A DNA stretch of 64,000 bases from NCBI GenBank assembly GCA_963552605.1, contig CAUVKI010000006.1, forward strand, positions 1 through 64,000, written 5' to 3'. Shown piece by piece: positions 7,445 to 17,412 of this stretch. The notes beneath the pieces are model-generated. The model saw nothing but the letters and a program-made list of their open reading frames with translations, searched no databases and was not told the origin of the DNA. The stretch is from CAUVKI01 sp963552605. GTDB lineage: Bacteria > Bacillota > Clostridia > Tissierellales > Peptoniphilaceae. The translations under genes and the position numbers were made by a program. Positions within the stretch are counted from its first letter, which is position 1. Every line of letters begins with the position of its first letter.

Positions 7445-8279
7445 ATGAAAGGAGTGGGTTTAATGCACGATGAATTTTTCAAATACAACTTGAAAAAGAA
7501 ACAAATCCTCAATGGTACTCTTAAATCCGCCCTACCTGAAAATATTTTAAATATGATTGACTTAGAAAAAACAGAAAGTGAAAAGACCGACTTTATCACG
7601 GACGACTTAAAAACAACATCAGAGCGACGTTCCGTTAAAAACCACCATTGAATATAAAATATAAATATGCTAAACTATCTTGGGGGGTGAAAGAAATGCA
7701 CAAAATACAACAACAAGAAGTGGAAAAGATAAAAGAAATGAGAAAGAAAGTAAAAGACAAAAAAGAAGACAAAAGACTATATGCAGTACAACTAAGAGCG
7801 GAAAGAAAAACCAATCAGGAAATAGCGGATAAATTAGACACATCAGATAGGGTAGTAAGCAATTGGAGAAGAAATAAAAAGAGAAATAGTAATCAACATA
7901 ATAGACTTCAATCTCTTTGACTGCGAAGAATACCACTCGACCTTCAGAATTTTTGAAGAAAATCGTCTGAACTTCTAACGGACAAATTGAGAATAGACTT
8001 TTTGGAGCTTAGGAAAGCAAAGGGGTTAGCACCATGGACAGCAAACAAATCCGGATGGACTTTCTTAATACGAATGCGTCAGATGAAAAGGAGCTATACT
8101 CAATAGAACAGAGAGAAAAGATGATAAGAGACGGACTCTTCGCAATCAATTATGCTAAAAGACAAGGGATTGAAGAGGAAAAAATGATATTATGGAAAGT
8201 ATTAAAAGAGCAGGTATGTCTGAAGAACAGATACAAAGAATTTTACCGGCATAAGCTTATGGACAGCAAACAAAATTGA
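7445..8279 (+). pseudogene. Rpn-family (PD-(D/E)XK) nuclease gene, broken by an IS630-like fragment
   Basis: From the ATG at 7463, HDEFFKYNLKKKQILNGTLK and SALPENILNMIDLEKTESEK are recognisable as the N-terminus of Rpn/PDDEXK_2 recombination-promoting nucleases. The frame ends at 7651. After an IS630-type piece, Rpn sequence resumes near 7870 (EIVINIIDFNLFDCEEYHS), stops at 7978, and continues in other frames (DKLRIDFLELRKAK; then SIEQREKMIRDGLFAINYAK near 8100-8160). The open frame 8034-8279 is part of this debris, not a separate gene. A 15-nt string (ATGGACAGCAAACAA) occurs at 8034 and again at 8260, suggesting a local duplication. Confidence 0.65.
7648..7873 (+). pseudogene. IS630-like transposase N-terminal HTH fragment
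   Basis: After a GGGGGGTGAAAG ribosome site, MHKIQQQEVEKIKEMRKKVK runs into a winged HTH (RLYAVQLRAERKTNQEIADK, LDTSDRVVSNW), the DNA-binding half of IS630 transposases. It then fuses abruptly with Rpn coding sequence, and no DDE domain follows. Shorter copies of its 5' end occur at 50-118 and 15022-15088. Confidence 0.6.
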
Positions 8280-8343
8280 GTTAAAGTAGGTCTACTCTCA
8301 ATTGCGTTGAGGGCTTGTTATCAGCATTATTTAAGGAGGTATT

Positions 8344-9753
8344 ATGAAAGCTGAACTTTCAAAATTTTTATTATCAAAACGCCAAGAGATGAGAGATTTC
8401 ATTTCGGATCTTTCAAAGGATTTTGATTATGTGTCTTTATTGGCAACCGATGTCAAGGGCACTGCATTTGTAAAGACAACCAAAGACTCAAATGTCTCCG
8501 ACTCATCAGTTTCTGAAAGGGGATTTGTGGCAAGGATTTATGACGAAAATTTTTATTTCGAATATTCTTTTAGCGAATGGAAGCCGAAAGAAGCGGCAAA
8601 AGCTATAAGAGAACTAGCCTCGGATAAAAAAAATCTTAAGAATTTGAAATTCACCAAATATCCCGTCATAGAAGAAGAAAAACTTACTGCGGATTATCAG
8701 TCAGAGCTTGAAGTGCACCCATCGGAGCTTTCGGAGGCGGAAATTTTTGGGCGAATGGAAAAAATAGTGAATTCAATAAAAAAGCATGATAAAGTTATCG
8801 AGGTTCAGCTTATGCTTGACCCCGTGAATGTATCTAAAGCTTTTGTCTCAACAAACAAAGACTTAATTCAAAGTTATGTTTATACGGTAGCTGTGTGCGT
8901 AGTTGTAGTTTCCGACGGGGAAAGATTTAAGGACGATTTTTTATGCCACTCGGGAAGATGCGGAATTGAAATTCTCGATGAATTGGAAAAAAGTTCGGAA
9001 AAAGTCTTAAACAATGCTCTGGAACTTTTAAAATCCGAACCCATTGTGCCGGGAGAGTATGACTTCATTTGCAGTCCCGAAGTTACGGGGCTTATTGCTC
9101 ACGAAGCCTTCGGACACGGGGTGGAGATGGATATGTTTGTGAAACATAGAGCCAAAGGTGCGGAATATTTGGGAAAAGAAGTGGCATCAAAAATTACTCA
9201 AATGAAAGACGGAGCAAACAGTATTGAGAATGTTTCCTCTTATTTTTTTGATGACGAGGGTACTCTCGGAGGAGATACCAAAGTCATAAAGGACGGAATT
9301 TTGCAAACCGGAATGTGTGATAATCTCTCTGCTTTAAGGCTTGGAATTAAACCCACCGGAAACGGCAAGCGTCAGTCCTACGAAAGAAAAGCCTATACCC
9401 GAATGACCAATACTTTCTTTGAAGACGGAACGGATCGTTTGGAGGATATGATTTCTTCAATCGAAAACGGTTATCTTCTTGAGGGTATGAGGAGCGGAAT
9501 GGAAGATCCCAAAAATTGGGGAATACAGTGTCAAATTGCAAGAGGAAAAGAAATTAAGGACGGAAAGCTTACGGGAAAAGTTGTCGCTCCCATTGTGCTT
9601 ACGGGCTATGTGCCGGATTTATTAAAGTCGATTTCTATGATATCAAAAGGTGTGGAGATGGACGGTGCAGGCTTTTGCGGAAAAGGTTATAAGGAATTTG
9701 TCAAAACCTCAAACGGAGGTTCTTATATAAAGGCAAGAGGGAGGTTGGGCTAA
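8344..9753 (+). CDS. tldD: Metalloprotease TldD
   Basis: A 469-aa TldD/PmbA-family protein, usual length. The zinc motif is H253-E-A-F-G-H258, the HExxxH typical of the TldD subunit. In the known enzyme TldD and TldE form a heterodimer that degrades unfolded or leader-bearing small peptides. A good AAGGAGG site precedes the ATG. The next gene starts at its stop codon (TAATG), so the subunits are co-translated. TldDE matures some RiPPs in other bacteria (microcin B17 in E. coli), so proximity to the Cys-rich peptide is worth noting, but the two loci are separated by debris and this is only suggestive. Confidence 0.92.
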   Translation: MKAELSKFLLSKRQEMRDFISDLSKDFDYVSLLATDVKGTAFVKTTKDSNVSDSSVSERGFVARIYDENFYFEYSFSEWKPKEAAKAIRELASDKKNLKNLKFTKYPVIEEEKLTADYQSELEVHPSELSEAEIFGRMEKIVNSIKKHDKVIEVQLMLDPVNVSKAFVSTNKDLIQSYVYTVAVCVVVVSDGERFKDDFLCHSGRCGIEILDELEKSSEKVLNNALELLKSEPIVPGEYDFICSPEVTGLIAHEAFGHGVEMDMFVKHRAKGAEYLGKEVASKITQMKDGANSIENVSSYFFDDEGTLGGDTKVIKDGILQTGMCDNLSALRLGIKPTGNGKRQSYERKAYTRMTNTFFEDGTDRLEDMISSIENGYLLEGMRSGMEDPKNWGIQCQIARGKEIKDGKLTGKVVAPIVLTGYVPDLLKSISMISKGVEMDGAGFCGKGYKEFVKTSNGGSYIKARGRLG

Positions 9754-11015
9754 TGCGTGAACTCTTGATTAGGGCTTTAAAAGCCGCAGAAATTTCAGGT
9801 TGGCTTATAGAGGAGATGGAAACCAATTCAAAGGAGCTTTTCTCATCGGGAGGAAATATTGACCTTATTCGGGGAAAAGATGTGGTTAAATACAGGGTGA
9901 TTGTCTATACGGATCACGACGGGTTTAGAGGCGATGCGAAATTTTCCGTCTATTCGTCCACTTCCGAGGAAGAACTTAACCTTGAGATTTCCCGTGCAGT
10001 AAGGGCGGCAAAGAGCGTAAATAATAAACCTTATCCATTGGCAAGCGGCGAAAAATTTGAGCAAAAGGGAGAAAAACGGGATCTTTTGAAAATTATGGGA
10101 GATATTTCTACGACCGTTATAAATAAAACTCATAAAGATGCAAAGGTCAATTCCTTTGAAGTGTTTGTCGAAGAAGGAACCAAAAGGATTTTAAATTCAA
10201 ACGGTGTAGATGTGAGCTTCCCCATATTTAGGGAAACGATAGAGCTTATCACCGAGGCGGAGGGGAAAAATGAACCCGTTGAGGTTTACTGTCTTTTGAA
10301 TTTTAAGGATACCGACGGTCATATTCTTAGGAGAACGCTTGAGGAAAAACTTGAAGAAGCGGCATTAAGAGCCGAAGCCAAACCTACGCTTTCTTTGGAT
10401 AATATAAATGTGTACCTTAGCGGAGAGAATGTTAAGGATTTCTTCGAATATTTCTTAAGTCAAACCTCCGTTCCTATGGCATATAGAAATATGTCAAGCT
10501 ATAAGGAGGGTGATGAGATAAAATCTAAGGATTCGATTTCCATAGAATTAAAACCTCTTATGGAAAATTCCGCAAGCTCTATGCCCTATGACTCGGACGG
10601 AGTGAAGTTATCCGACACAGTAATTATTAAGGACGGAAAATTTGTAAAACTCCACGGTTCTTTGAGATTTAGCCACTATATGCACACCGCTCCTACAGGC
10701 ACTATAAAAAATTTTGAAGTCAAAGGCGGCACTCTTTCCGAAGAAGAGAGAAAAACTGCTCCCTATTTGGAAATTTTGGCTTTTTCCGATTTTCTTATGG
10801 ATCCTTTGACCGGAGAATTTGGTGGAGAAATAAGGCTTGCAAAATATTTTGACGGAAAAGAGATAAGACCTGTAACCGGAGGATCTTTCACCACAGTTAT
10901 GAGCGATGCTCTTCCCTCTCTGAGGCTTTCAAAGGAATTGCAGGAGCGGGACGGATTTATAGGTCCGAAAGTTATAGGTTTTTCAGATATGACTGTTTTG
11001 GGAATAAATAAGTGA
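9753..11015 (+). CDS. TldE/PmbA-family subunit
   Basis: A 420-aa partner of TldD. It shares the fold but lacks the HExxxH motif, as expected for the non-catalytic subunit. Landmarks are MPYDSDGVKLSDTVIIKDGK and GTIKNFEVKGG near the C-terminus, where family members contribute to the substrate cavity. The start overlaps the tldD stop by 1 nt. A terminator follows at 11019. Confidence 0.88.
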   Translation: MRELLIRALKAAEISGWLIEEMETNSKELFSSGGNIDLIRGKDVVKYRVIVYTDHDGFRGDAKFSVYSSTSEEELNLEISRAVRAAKSVNNKPYPLASGEKFEQKGEKRDLLKIMGDISTTVINKTHKDAKVNSFEVFVEEGTKRILNSNGVDVSFPIFRETIELITEAEGKNEPVEVYCLLNFKDTDGHILRRTLEEKLEEAALRAEAKPTLSLDNINVYLSGENVKDFFEYFLSQTSVPMAYRNMSSYKEGDEIKSKDSISIELKPLMENSASSMPYDSDGVKLSDTVIIKDGKFVKLHGSLRFSHYMHTAPTGTIKNFEVKGGTLSEEERKTAPYLEILAFSDFLMDPLTGEFGGEIRLAKYFDGKEIRPVTGGSFTTVMSDALPSLRLSKELQERDGFIGPKVIGFSDMTVLGINK

Positions 11016-11018
11016 TTA

Positions 11019-11049
11019 TTAAGCCCGTATCTATTACGGGTTTTTTTTA
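11019..11049 (+). terminator. Terminator of the tldD operon
   Basis: CCCGTA and TACGGG pair around a short loop and are followed by eight T. Confidence 0.88.
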
Positions 11050-11069
11050 TAAATTTTGGGGAGATAAAA

Positions 11070-12200
11070 ATGAATGTTATAGAATGGAGAAGATATTTTC
11101 ATAGGAAACCTGAGCTCAGCTTTAAGGAATTTGAAACGACACAACAAATTTCCCTTGCACTCTTAAAGATGAATATACCTCATTTTATTCCGAAAGAGCC
11201 GCCTTGTGTTGGAGTAATCGGTTGGATTGACGGGAGAGACATGGGAAAGACGGTCGCACTCAGAGCGGATATTGACGCACTGCCCATCAGAGAAAAAACA
11301 AAACTTCCCTTTGCCTCGGAAAATGAAAATATGCACGCCTGCGGGCACGATGCACATATAGCTATGCTCCTTTGTGCGGCAAGTGAGCTTGAAAAAATGA
11401 AAACCTCTTTCAGAGGGAGAATATATTTAATCTTTCAACCTGCGGAGGAAATAGGATTGGGATCAAGATATTTGATGCGGCAAGGGGAATGGTTCAATCA
11501 AACCGACTCCGTATTCGGAATGCACATCTGGACTCCTCTTGCGAAAGGTAAAATTTCCGTTGAAGAGGGAGCAAGAATGGCAGGGGCGGATCGTTTCTCA
11601 ATAAAAGTTACGGGAAGATCGGGTCATTCGGGAGAGCCGAATCAGACAATAGATCCGATAGTTTGTGCCTCGGCAATGGTTTCAAATCTCCAGACCGTCG
11701 TTTCAAGAAACACTTCTCCTTCAGATCCCCTTGCACTTTCCGTCTGCAGCATTCACTCGGGGACTTCATTTAATGTTATACCCGAAACCGCCACGCTTGA
11801 AGGCACAACGAGGTATTATTCAAATGACATAAAAAACGGAATTGAAAATCATATAAAGCGTATCGCTGAGGGAACTGCCATCACATATGGCGCAAAGGCT
11901 GAAGTAGATTTCGAACATATCCTTGACCCGCTTATAAATTCTCCAAATGCTTCGGAAACAGCCTTGAAAGCTGCGAAAAAAATTTTTCCGAAAGACTTTA
12001 TAGTCAAGATGAAACCGACGGCAGTAAGCGAAGATTTTTCCTTTTACGCTGAAAAAAAACCTTCCTGCTTTGCCTTTTTGGGTACGGGTTCAAAGGAATG
12101 TAAATTTCCACACCACAGTGAAAATTTTCTGATCGACGAAAGCGTGCTTCAGCTCGGAGTCAGAATGCACATAGAATACGCTCTTGCCTTTTTACTCTAA
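11070..12200 (+). CDS. M20-family amidohydrolase
   Basis: A 376-aa zinc amidohydrolase of the M20D group (hippurate hydrolase, N-acyl-amino-acid or N-acetyl-diaminopimelate deacetylase). Metal-binding and catalytic motifs are LRADIDALPI, HACGHDAH, QPAEE, GMHIW and, near the C-terminus, HHSENFLID. The dimerisation domain lies at about residues 180-285 (VTGRSGHSGEPNQTIDP). The start follows a GGGGAG site. The substrate cannot be read from the sequence, since these families share all motifs. Confidence 0.88.
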   Translation: MNVIEWRRYFHRKPELSFKEFETTQQISLALLKMNIPHFIPKEPPCVGVIGWIDGRDMGKTVALRADIDALPIREKTKLPFASENENMHACGHDAHIAMLLCAASELEKMKTSFRGRIYLIFQPAEEIGLGSRYLMRQGEWFNQTDSVFGMHIWTPLAKGKISVEEGARMAGADRFSIKVTGRSGHSGEPNQTIDPIVCASAMVSNLQTVVSRNTSPSDPLALSVCSIHSGTSFNVIPETATLEGTTRYYSNDIKNGIENHIKRIAEGTAITYGAKAEVDFEHILDPLINSPNASETALKAAKKIFPKDFIVKMKPTAVSEDFSFYAEKKPSCFAFLGTGSKECKFPHHSENFLIDESVLQLGVRMHIEYALAFLL

Positions 12201-12218
12201 ATTTGAAAGGAAAACCTT

Positions 12219-12647
12219 ATGAGAAAATCTTGGGATGAATATTTTATTGAGATTGCTCAGACAGTCGCCGAAAGATCCACATGCGATCGTGCCTTTGTCG
12301 GGTGTGTGTTGGTTAATGATGACCACAGAATTATTTCAACGGGGTATAACGGTTCGGTTGTGGGAAACCCTCACTGCGACGATGCGGGGCATAAGATGAG
12401 AGACGGACATTGCATAAGAACCGTTCATGCGGAGATGAACGCACTTTTATATTGTGCGAGGGAGGGAATTTCAGTGAAAAATTCCACCTGTTATATAACA
12501 CACTTTCCGTGTCTTAACTGCACAAAATCGCTTATACAAGCCGGCATAAAAAAAATCATCTATAAAGAGGGTTACAGGATTGATGACTTTGCTCTGGAGC
12601 TTCTTAAGACAAACAATGTTGCAACTGAAAAATTCGGTTCCAGTTAA
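12219..12647 (+). CDS. dCMP/cytidine deaminase-family protein (ComEB-like)
   Basis: A 142-aa zinc deaminase. The catalytic motif is HAEMNALL and the second zinc motif [13 protein letters not shown]. It begins [20 protein letters not shown] as in deoxycytidylate deaminases, which make dUMP for thymidylate synthesis. It follows the amidohydrolase by 18 nt and may be co-transcribed. The last 42 nt of the gene are repeated at 14715-14756. Confidence 0.88.
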   Translation: MRKSWDEYFIEIAQTVAERSTCDRAFVGCVLVNDDHRIISTGYNGSVVGNPHCDDAGHKMRDGHCIRTVHAEMNALLYCAREGISVKNSTCYITHFPCLNCTKSLIQAGIKKIIYKEGYRIDDFALELLKTNNVATEKFGSS

Positions 12648-12914
12648 AGAATAACGGGCTCACCTCCTTTCTAAAATAATAATCTTATAGTGTGAAAGTC
12701 GAATGAAAGAAAAAACCTCTTACCGTAGCGGCGGTTAATCACCGAAGCTCTGTAAGAGGTTTTTTATAATTCCAACAGTATGTCAAACAGCTCATAAATA
12801 TTGGAATGATTATAATTCAAACTGTTATCCGTTATAGTTGTTTTCTTTGGTCTTAAGAGAATAGAAATATCTACTCCTTCTTTACGGACGGAATATTGAT
12901 GTGAAAAATAATGT
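12606..12914 (+). repeat. 309-bp direct repeat, copy 1
   Basis: It is identical, as far as I can read, to 14715-15023 with a constant offset of 2109 nt. It contains the 3' end of the deaminase gene, the terminator and the last 50 or so codons of the rloB-like gene. Confidence 0.92.
12710..12766. terminator. Bidirectional terminator
   Basis: AAAAAACCTCTTAC pairs with GTAAGAGGTTTTTT, with an inner stem-loop between. It lies between the convergent deaminase and rloB-like genes. A second copy lies at 14819-14875 within the direct repeat. Confidence 0.9.
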
Positions 12915-13414
12915 GGTTGGTTTTGCTTCAGCTTCTGTATCGCATTTTTGTAGCTTCTTCGATTTTTATTAAGAAAATCAAAGATTTTATTGTCAGCTTT
13001 AAATTCTTCAAGAGATTTATATCCAAAATGCTTCGTGATGTAGTGGTGTGTATCATTGTTTTTATAATTTGGGCAATGACAACACACAAAAAATTCAAAG
13101 TCCTTATTGTTTCCAATTAGAAAATAGGGCGCAATGGAATGTTTATTTTTTGCATCACAATACTTTATCAGTTCCTCTAATGCCTTCTTTTCGATGAGAG
13201 CTTTATCCAAGTCGATGATGATGAATATTGCTAAAAACCCAGTCTCATCTTCTTTTTTTAGCTGCTTCAAAAAATTAGAATAACCTCCGCCATTCATATT
13301 TACGGTTTTAATATATAACTTCAATTCCGGCTGTTCTTTAAACCCTTTAAAATAATTTTCCTCCGTTTTTCCTTCAACCAAAATTTTGATTCTTTTTGTG
13401 ATTCGCCTACTCAT
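12764..13414 (-). CDS. RloB-like TOPRIM protein (AbiL-type defence partner)
   Basis: About 216 aa from the ATG at 13414, which overlaps the upstream gene's stop by 8 nt. It shows TOPRIM-like signatures: a Glu in ILVEGKTEENYF and acidic residues in IFIIIDLDKALIEKK, as in the RloB/AbiLii family. It is paired with the ATPase upstream on the same strand. Such ATPase plus TOPRIM pairs (RloAB/AbiL, related in logic to PARIS and OLD systems) act in abortive phage defence (family knowledge). The TOPRIM protein is probably the nuclease or toxic effector (inference). Its 3' end is duplicated at 14873-15023. Confidence 0.75.
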   Translation of the reverse strand: MSRRITKRIKILVEGKTEENYFKGFKEQPELKLYIKTVNMNGGGYSNFLKQLKKEDETGFLAIFIIIDLDKALIEKKALEELIKYCDAKNKHSIAPYFLIGNNKDFEFFVCCHCPNYKNNDTHHYITKHFGYKSLEEFKADNKIFDFLNKNRRSYKNAIQKLKQNQPHYFSHQYSVRKEGVDISILLRPKKTTITDNSLNYNHSNIYELFDILLEL

Positions 13415-14597
13415 TTGGCACACCGCCCAAGAGTCCCTTTAAATAAAGTTCATATACATTCTCCTTTTCATATCTGTAATCCTTAAACTCCGCTAAAGAA
13501 TAGAGCTCCGATTCCAAAGTTTCCGGATTTTTATTTACAAAATAGAGTTGTTCTTTGGTAAAATCCCTTGTGTTTAAGTGAAAAATATTATGTGTGGAAA
13601 AAATAAATTGCCCGCAGTGTTCACTTCCTTTAATGAATTGTAAAACTTTTGAAGCTAAAATGGGGTTCAATACCCTATCCAATTCATCAGCAAAAAGAGT
13701 CACATTTTCATATATGACTTTCCAAATTTGAATAGACCATGCAAAAAATTCACGGATTCCTGATGATTCATACTTGATTGGAATATCAAATTCTTTCTCT
13801 TCTCGTCTTCTGGTGAGGATAGATTCTCGAAAAGGGTCTTCCAGGTCAATTTTCAATCTGATTATGGTAGGATCCGCTAGTCTAAAAATCTCCAAAAAAT
13901 TATCATTTTGAATAATTCTGAGATCTTCTTCACTTTTTTCCATTTGTCTATATATGTTCAGAGTCGCATTAGAAGGGAGAATAATAACCAGTTGACGTTC
14001 GATCCAATTTAAAAAAGTGTTAACTTCTTTAATACCAAAAATCGACAAAGCATTCAATAGCAATCTCCCTGGATTTGTCTCAAGCATTTTTTGAAAATCT
14101 TTTTTGAAATTATAGTAAGATTTCACTTGATAAGAAAATCCAATACCATAATTATACTCTTCTGTCTTTGTTCGACGATTCGAGAAAATGGAAATATCCT
14201 CTTGTTCTTTTTGTGTATAACCTCGATATTTTAATTCTTCAGAAACAATTGAATACTGATCGATAGTGAGTTCATAGGTATATATTTTTTTGTCGATTAA
14301 CACCACTAATTTAAAAGACTGCGGCTGCTCAAAATTATAATTGCTGCAAAGATTTTTTATCGACCGTACATTTTCATATGAAGTCATAAGATATTTAAGG
14401 AAATCAAGACTTGTCATAAAATATGTTTTTCCGCTTCCATTTTCTCCGACAATTAAGGCGAATTTTGAGACTTTCATTTTAGAGTGTGCTTTATATACAT
14501 TATCTGAGAACCGGCGATATACTTTACCGGGTTTCATACTGAGGGTTGTCTTATCTCTAAATACCGTAAAATTACTTACTTCATATTCTAATAACAT
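13407..14597 (-). CDS. RloA-like AAA ATPase (AbiL-type defence)
   Basis: A 396-aa SMC/ABC-like ATPase. The start at 14597 is chosen because GGGAGGAG lies just upstream. Walker A is GENGSGKT about 45 residues in. A long insert follows, then a Walker B-like VTLFADELDRVLNP and a switch His in FIFSTHNIFHL. The opening LLEYEVSNFTVFRDKTTLS is typical of the AAA_15 RloA/AbiLi group. It presumably senses phage and controls the downstream TOPRIM protein. The pair sits inside a partial tandem duplication with no mobility gene of its own. Confidence 0.8.
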   Translation of the reverse strand: MLLEYEVSNFTVFRDKTTLSMKPGKVYRRFSDNVYKAHSKMKVSKFALIVGENGSGKTYFMTSLDFLKYLMTSYENVRSIKNLCSNYNFEQPQSFKLVVLIDKKIYTYELTIDQYSIVSEELKYRGYTQKEQEDISIFSNRRTKTEEYNYGIGFSYQVKSYYNFKKDFQKMLETNPGRLLLNALSIFGIKEVNTFLNWIERQLVIILPSNATLNIYRQMEKSEEDLRIIQNDNFLEIFRLADPTIIRLKIDLEDPFRESILTRRREEKEFDIPIKYESSGIREFFAWSIQIWKVIYENVTLFADELDRVLNPILASKVLQFIKGSEHCGQFIFSTHNIFHLNTRDFTKEQLYFVNKNPETLESELYSLAEFKDYRYEKENVYELYLKGLLGGVPNE

Positions 14598-14714
14598 AAT
14601 ATCATCTCCTCCCGACAATTGTACCATAATAAAATTCATTTGGAACATTTTTTTTGTTTTATATGGATTTGAAAATTTATTGAAAGATGTGGTATGTAAA
14701 GAAAAATAATCGTA

Positions 14715-15023
14715 AAGACAAACAATGTTGCAACTGAAAAATTCGGTTCCAGTTAAAGAATAACGGGCTCACCTCCTTTCTAAAATAATAATCTTATAGT
14801 GTGAAAGTCGAATGAAAGAAAAAACCTCTTACCGTAGCGGCGGTTAATCACCGAAGCTCTGTAAGAGGTTTTTTATAATTCCAACAGTATGTCAAACAGC
14901 TCATAAATATTGGAATGATTATAATTCAAACTGTTATCCGTTATAGTTGTTTTCTTTGGTCTTAAGAGAATAGAAATATCTACTCCTTCTTTACGGACGG
15001 AATATTGATGTGAAAAATAATGT
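14715..15023 (+). repeat. 309-bp direct repeat, copy 2
   Basis: Second copy of 12606-12914. It begins abruptly in the upstream region of the rloA-like gene and ends abruptly inside an rloB remnant, joined to IS630-like sequence. It therefore carries orphan 3' ends of the deaminase (14715-14756) and rloB (14873-15023, minus strand). Confidence 0.92.
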
Positions 15024-15088
15024 TGTATTTTATGCATTTCTTTCACTCTCAAGATAGTCCGGCATATTTATATTTGATATTCAATAAG
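15022..15088 (-). pseudogene. IS630-like 5'-end remnant
   Basis: The minus strand carries the same upstream region, ribosome site and MHKIQ start as the copy at 7648-7710, and is then cut by the truncated rloB copy. Confidence 0.5.
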
Positions 15089-15104
15089 TTTATAGAATTA
15101 TAGT

Positions 15105-15199
15105 ATAGTCGATTAACTTAGAATTGCGAATCAAGTTTGTGTGCGATTCCCGCATTTTCTTTTTTTATTTATTCGGCTCACAAGATTAAAACACTATAT
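15105..15199 (-). repeat. Block A, inverted copy of 7306-7400
   Basis: About 95 bp nearly identical to 7306-7400 in opposite orientation. Here it lies directly next to the IS630 remnant, without the Rpn N-terminal piece that separates them at the other site. Confidence 0.7.
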
Positions 15200-15221
15200 C
15201 ACTCAATGGGGAATCGCTGAA

Positions 15222-15275
15222 AAAGAAAAAACCTATGAAACACTGTTTTTTCAGTAAATCATAGGCTTTTTCTTA
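15222..15275 (-). terminator. Terminator of the chemoreceptor gene
   Basis: On the minus strand CCTATGA pairs with TCATAGG and is followed by a T-run, just after the chemoreceptor stop. An A-run on the other side lets it work in both directions. Confidence 0.85.
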
Positions 15276-15306
15276 AGGACTTTTGAGTAATCCTCTATTG
15301 GTTATT

Positions 15307-17412
15307 CTATAACTCGAATTTTGAAACCTCTTCCTGCAACGCTATTGCTACCTTTGAAAGATTTTCAGCTGTTTCACTCACATCTTCCAAGGCTTGCACT
15401 TGAGATAATACAGTTGCAGAGGCTTGCTGCGTGGACGCCGCATTCTGTTCGGCAATCGCCGAGAGATTTTCAATTATGGAAATGATTTGGGTATTGTAAT
15501 CTTCAATCTCTTTAGACTCTCCGCTCAGATGTTCCACCATTTTTTTGCTCTCATCTAACGCGGAAGCGATATTATTAAAATTATCCTTGGTGTCATCAAG
15601 TTTTTCTGACTGAAGCTCAACGCTCTTCTTTACATTGGCCATTGTCTCGACAGCGCTTTGGGTCTTAACTTTAAGTCCGTCAATAACCTTTCCTATCTCG
15701 GAGGTGAAACCTGCCGACTCCTCTGCAAGTTTTCGGATCTCTTCCGCAACCACCGCAAAACCTCTTCCGGCATCTCCCGCTCTTGCCGCTTCAATTGCAG
15801 CATTAAGTGCCAAGAGATTTGTCTGATCGGAAATAGATTGAATCATTTGAGAAGCTTTTGAAATTTCTTCCGCGCCCTGATTTGTATCCATAATCACATC
15901 AGTAACCAAAGCCGCCGATTTATTCGTGTCTTCCGCAACCTCCAAAAGCTCCGACAGATGATTTAAACCTTCGTTCTTCAACTCCTCAATGCTGTCTACC
16001 GCATTTACAAGTTTCTCTATATCTACAATCATTTTACCTATTGAAATATTGACCTGCTCAACGGACTCCGCCGCCTGCTGGGTATCCCCCGCCTGACTTG
16101 TTGCACCCTCGGCAATATTCTCCACCGCATAGGAAACATCTTTTGAGGAAGCAACGGTGCTTTGAGCGGTGGCGGTCAATTCCTCGGAAGTTGCGGTTAA
16201 ATTCTCCGAAGTGCCATAAATTTTTGTCACAAGCTCCGATATGTTATCGGTCATAGCAACGCCCGCTCTGAAAGCCGAACCGATTTCATCTTTTCTTTCA
16301 ATATATTTTTGAGCTTTTTTCTCGATATCTCCCATATTTAAATGATATGTTGAAATATAAGTTAGTGCCTCTTCCAAAAGTCCCACAGGTTCTTTTACTT
16401 GTTTTCTCATTATTACGGCGATTGTGATGCCTATGAATAAAAGTACAATCAAGTTTCCTATTATGGTTATGGCAAGCTCAAGTCTTGCCTCACTCATAAA
16501 ACTGTCATAAGTATTTGAGTAAAAAAGCACCCATTTTTTATCGAATCCGGAAATATTTAGAGGAAGAGCATAGACGGTGGAAAGTTTTCCCGTAACTTTG
16601 GATTTTCCTTTGGTTTCAATCCCGTCTTTACCTGTCTGAAGATCATCGACTATTGATTTGTAAGCAGGCTGAAATTCAAATTCATTCTTACCGATTAAAC
16701 TGTCGTCCATTGAGTGAGCGACAATTGTACCGTCGGTTGAAGTGATAAACATATACTTGTCTTTTGAATTTCCGTCTTGGGCTTTTAAAATTTTTTGAAA
16801 TGCGGACAGGTTAACCCTTAAAGCAACTATTCCGATAACACTCCCGCCGTGATCAATCGGATAATCAAGATAGACGTCCGCATTTCCTGAGTTATCAATT
16901 ATTGTAACTCCAAGATAATTATCTCGGCTTGAAAGAGTCTTTTCATACCATTTCTCGGCAGGTCTTTCAATTTTATTTAAGGTGTCGGTTTCCTTTGTAT
17001 ATGATCTTCCGAAAAATCCCAAGGTTGAGTCTTTGCCGTCAAAGGTATTCGGCTCAAAATAAACCTGTCCTTCCGCCACGGAGCTTTGACCCTTTACCAC
17101 TCCCTTGAGAATCGTCTCCACATATTCTCTGTCTCTCTTATCCTTGGGAATTTCATCAAGCATATGCTCCAAAGATTCCTTAAGAGTATCTCCCACTGCA
17201 CTTGTTTTGCAAAAGAGCTGTTCCGCCGCTTTGGTGTTTTTCCCTCCAACCTCTGCAAACATAGTGCGGCTTTTATTAACGGTTTCGGAAAAATTTCTCA
17301 ACCCTTGGATAAGAGTAAGAATAAAAAGCAGCAACGCAACCGTTCCGACTAAGAACAGCGCAACCTTTGTCCCCAAACTTTCACTCAACTTCCTCTTTCT
17401 CTTCTTTTCCAA
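15307..17412 (-). CDS. Methyl-accepting chemotaxis protein
   Basis: A 701-aa membrane receptor. A membrane helix at about residues 16-36 leads into a large extracytoplasmic dCache-like sensor (about 40-305; landmarks [20 protein letters not shown] and [16 protein letters not shown]). A second helix (about 310-335), a linker/HAMP region and a long coiled signalling domain follow. The hairpin tip is [20 protein letters not shown] with [15 protein letters not shown]. Its ligand is probably small (dCache family: amino acids, carboxylates or purines). It implies a motile host or a non-flagellar use of the pathway. No other che genes are in the window. Confidence 0.92.
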   Translation of the reverse strand: MEKKRKRKLSESLGTKVALFLVGTVALLLFILTLIQGLRNFSETVNKSRTMFAEVGGKNTKAAEQLFCKTSAVGDTLKESLEHMLDEIPKDKRDREYVETILKGVVKGQSSVAEGQVYFEPNTFDGKDSTLGFFGRSYTKETDTLNKIERPAEKWYEKTLSSRDNYLGVTIIDNSGNADVYLDYPIDHGGSVIGIVALRVNLSAFQKILKAQDGNSKDKYMFITSTDGTIVAHSMDDSLIGKNEFEFQPAYKSIVDDLQTGKDGIETKGKSKVTGKLSTVYALPLNISGFDKKWVLFYSNTYDSFMSEARLELAITIIGNLIVLLFIGITIAVIMRKQVKEPVGLLEEALTYISTYHLNMGDIEKKAQKYIERKDEIGSAFRAGVAMTDNISELVTKIYGTSENLTATSEELTATAQSTVASSKDVSYAVENIAEGATSQAGDTQQAAESVEQVNISIGKMIVDIEKLVNAVDSIEELKNEGLNHLSELLEVAEDTNKSAALVTDVIMDTNQGAEEISKASQMIQSISDQTNLLALNAAIEAARAGDAGRGFAVVAEEIRKLAEESAGFTSEIGKVIDGLKVKTQSAVETMANVKKSVELQSEKLDDTKDNFNNIASALDESKKMVEHLSGESKEIEDYNTQIISIIENLSAIAEQNAASTQQASATVLSQVQALEDVSETAENLSKVAIALQEEVSKFEL

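Noticed and set aside
12911..13120. Hydrophobic plus-strand frame within the rloB-like gene
   Set aside because: It is the antisense of a conserved TOPRIM protein and has no ribosome site.
15103..15116. Short motif TATAGTCGATTAA shared with 39418-39430 and, inverted, near 7390
   Set aside because: Too short and AT-rich to call a distinct element; noted only as part of Block A.
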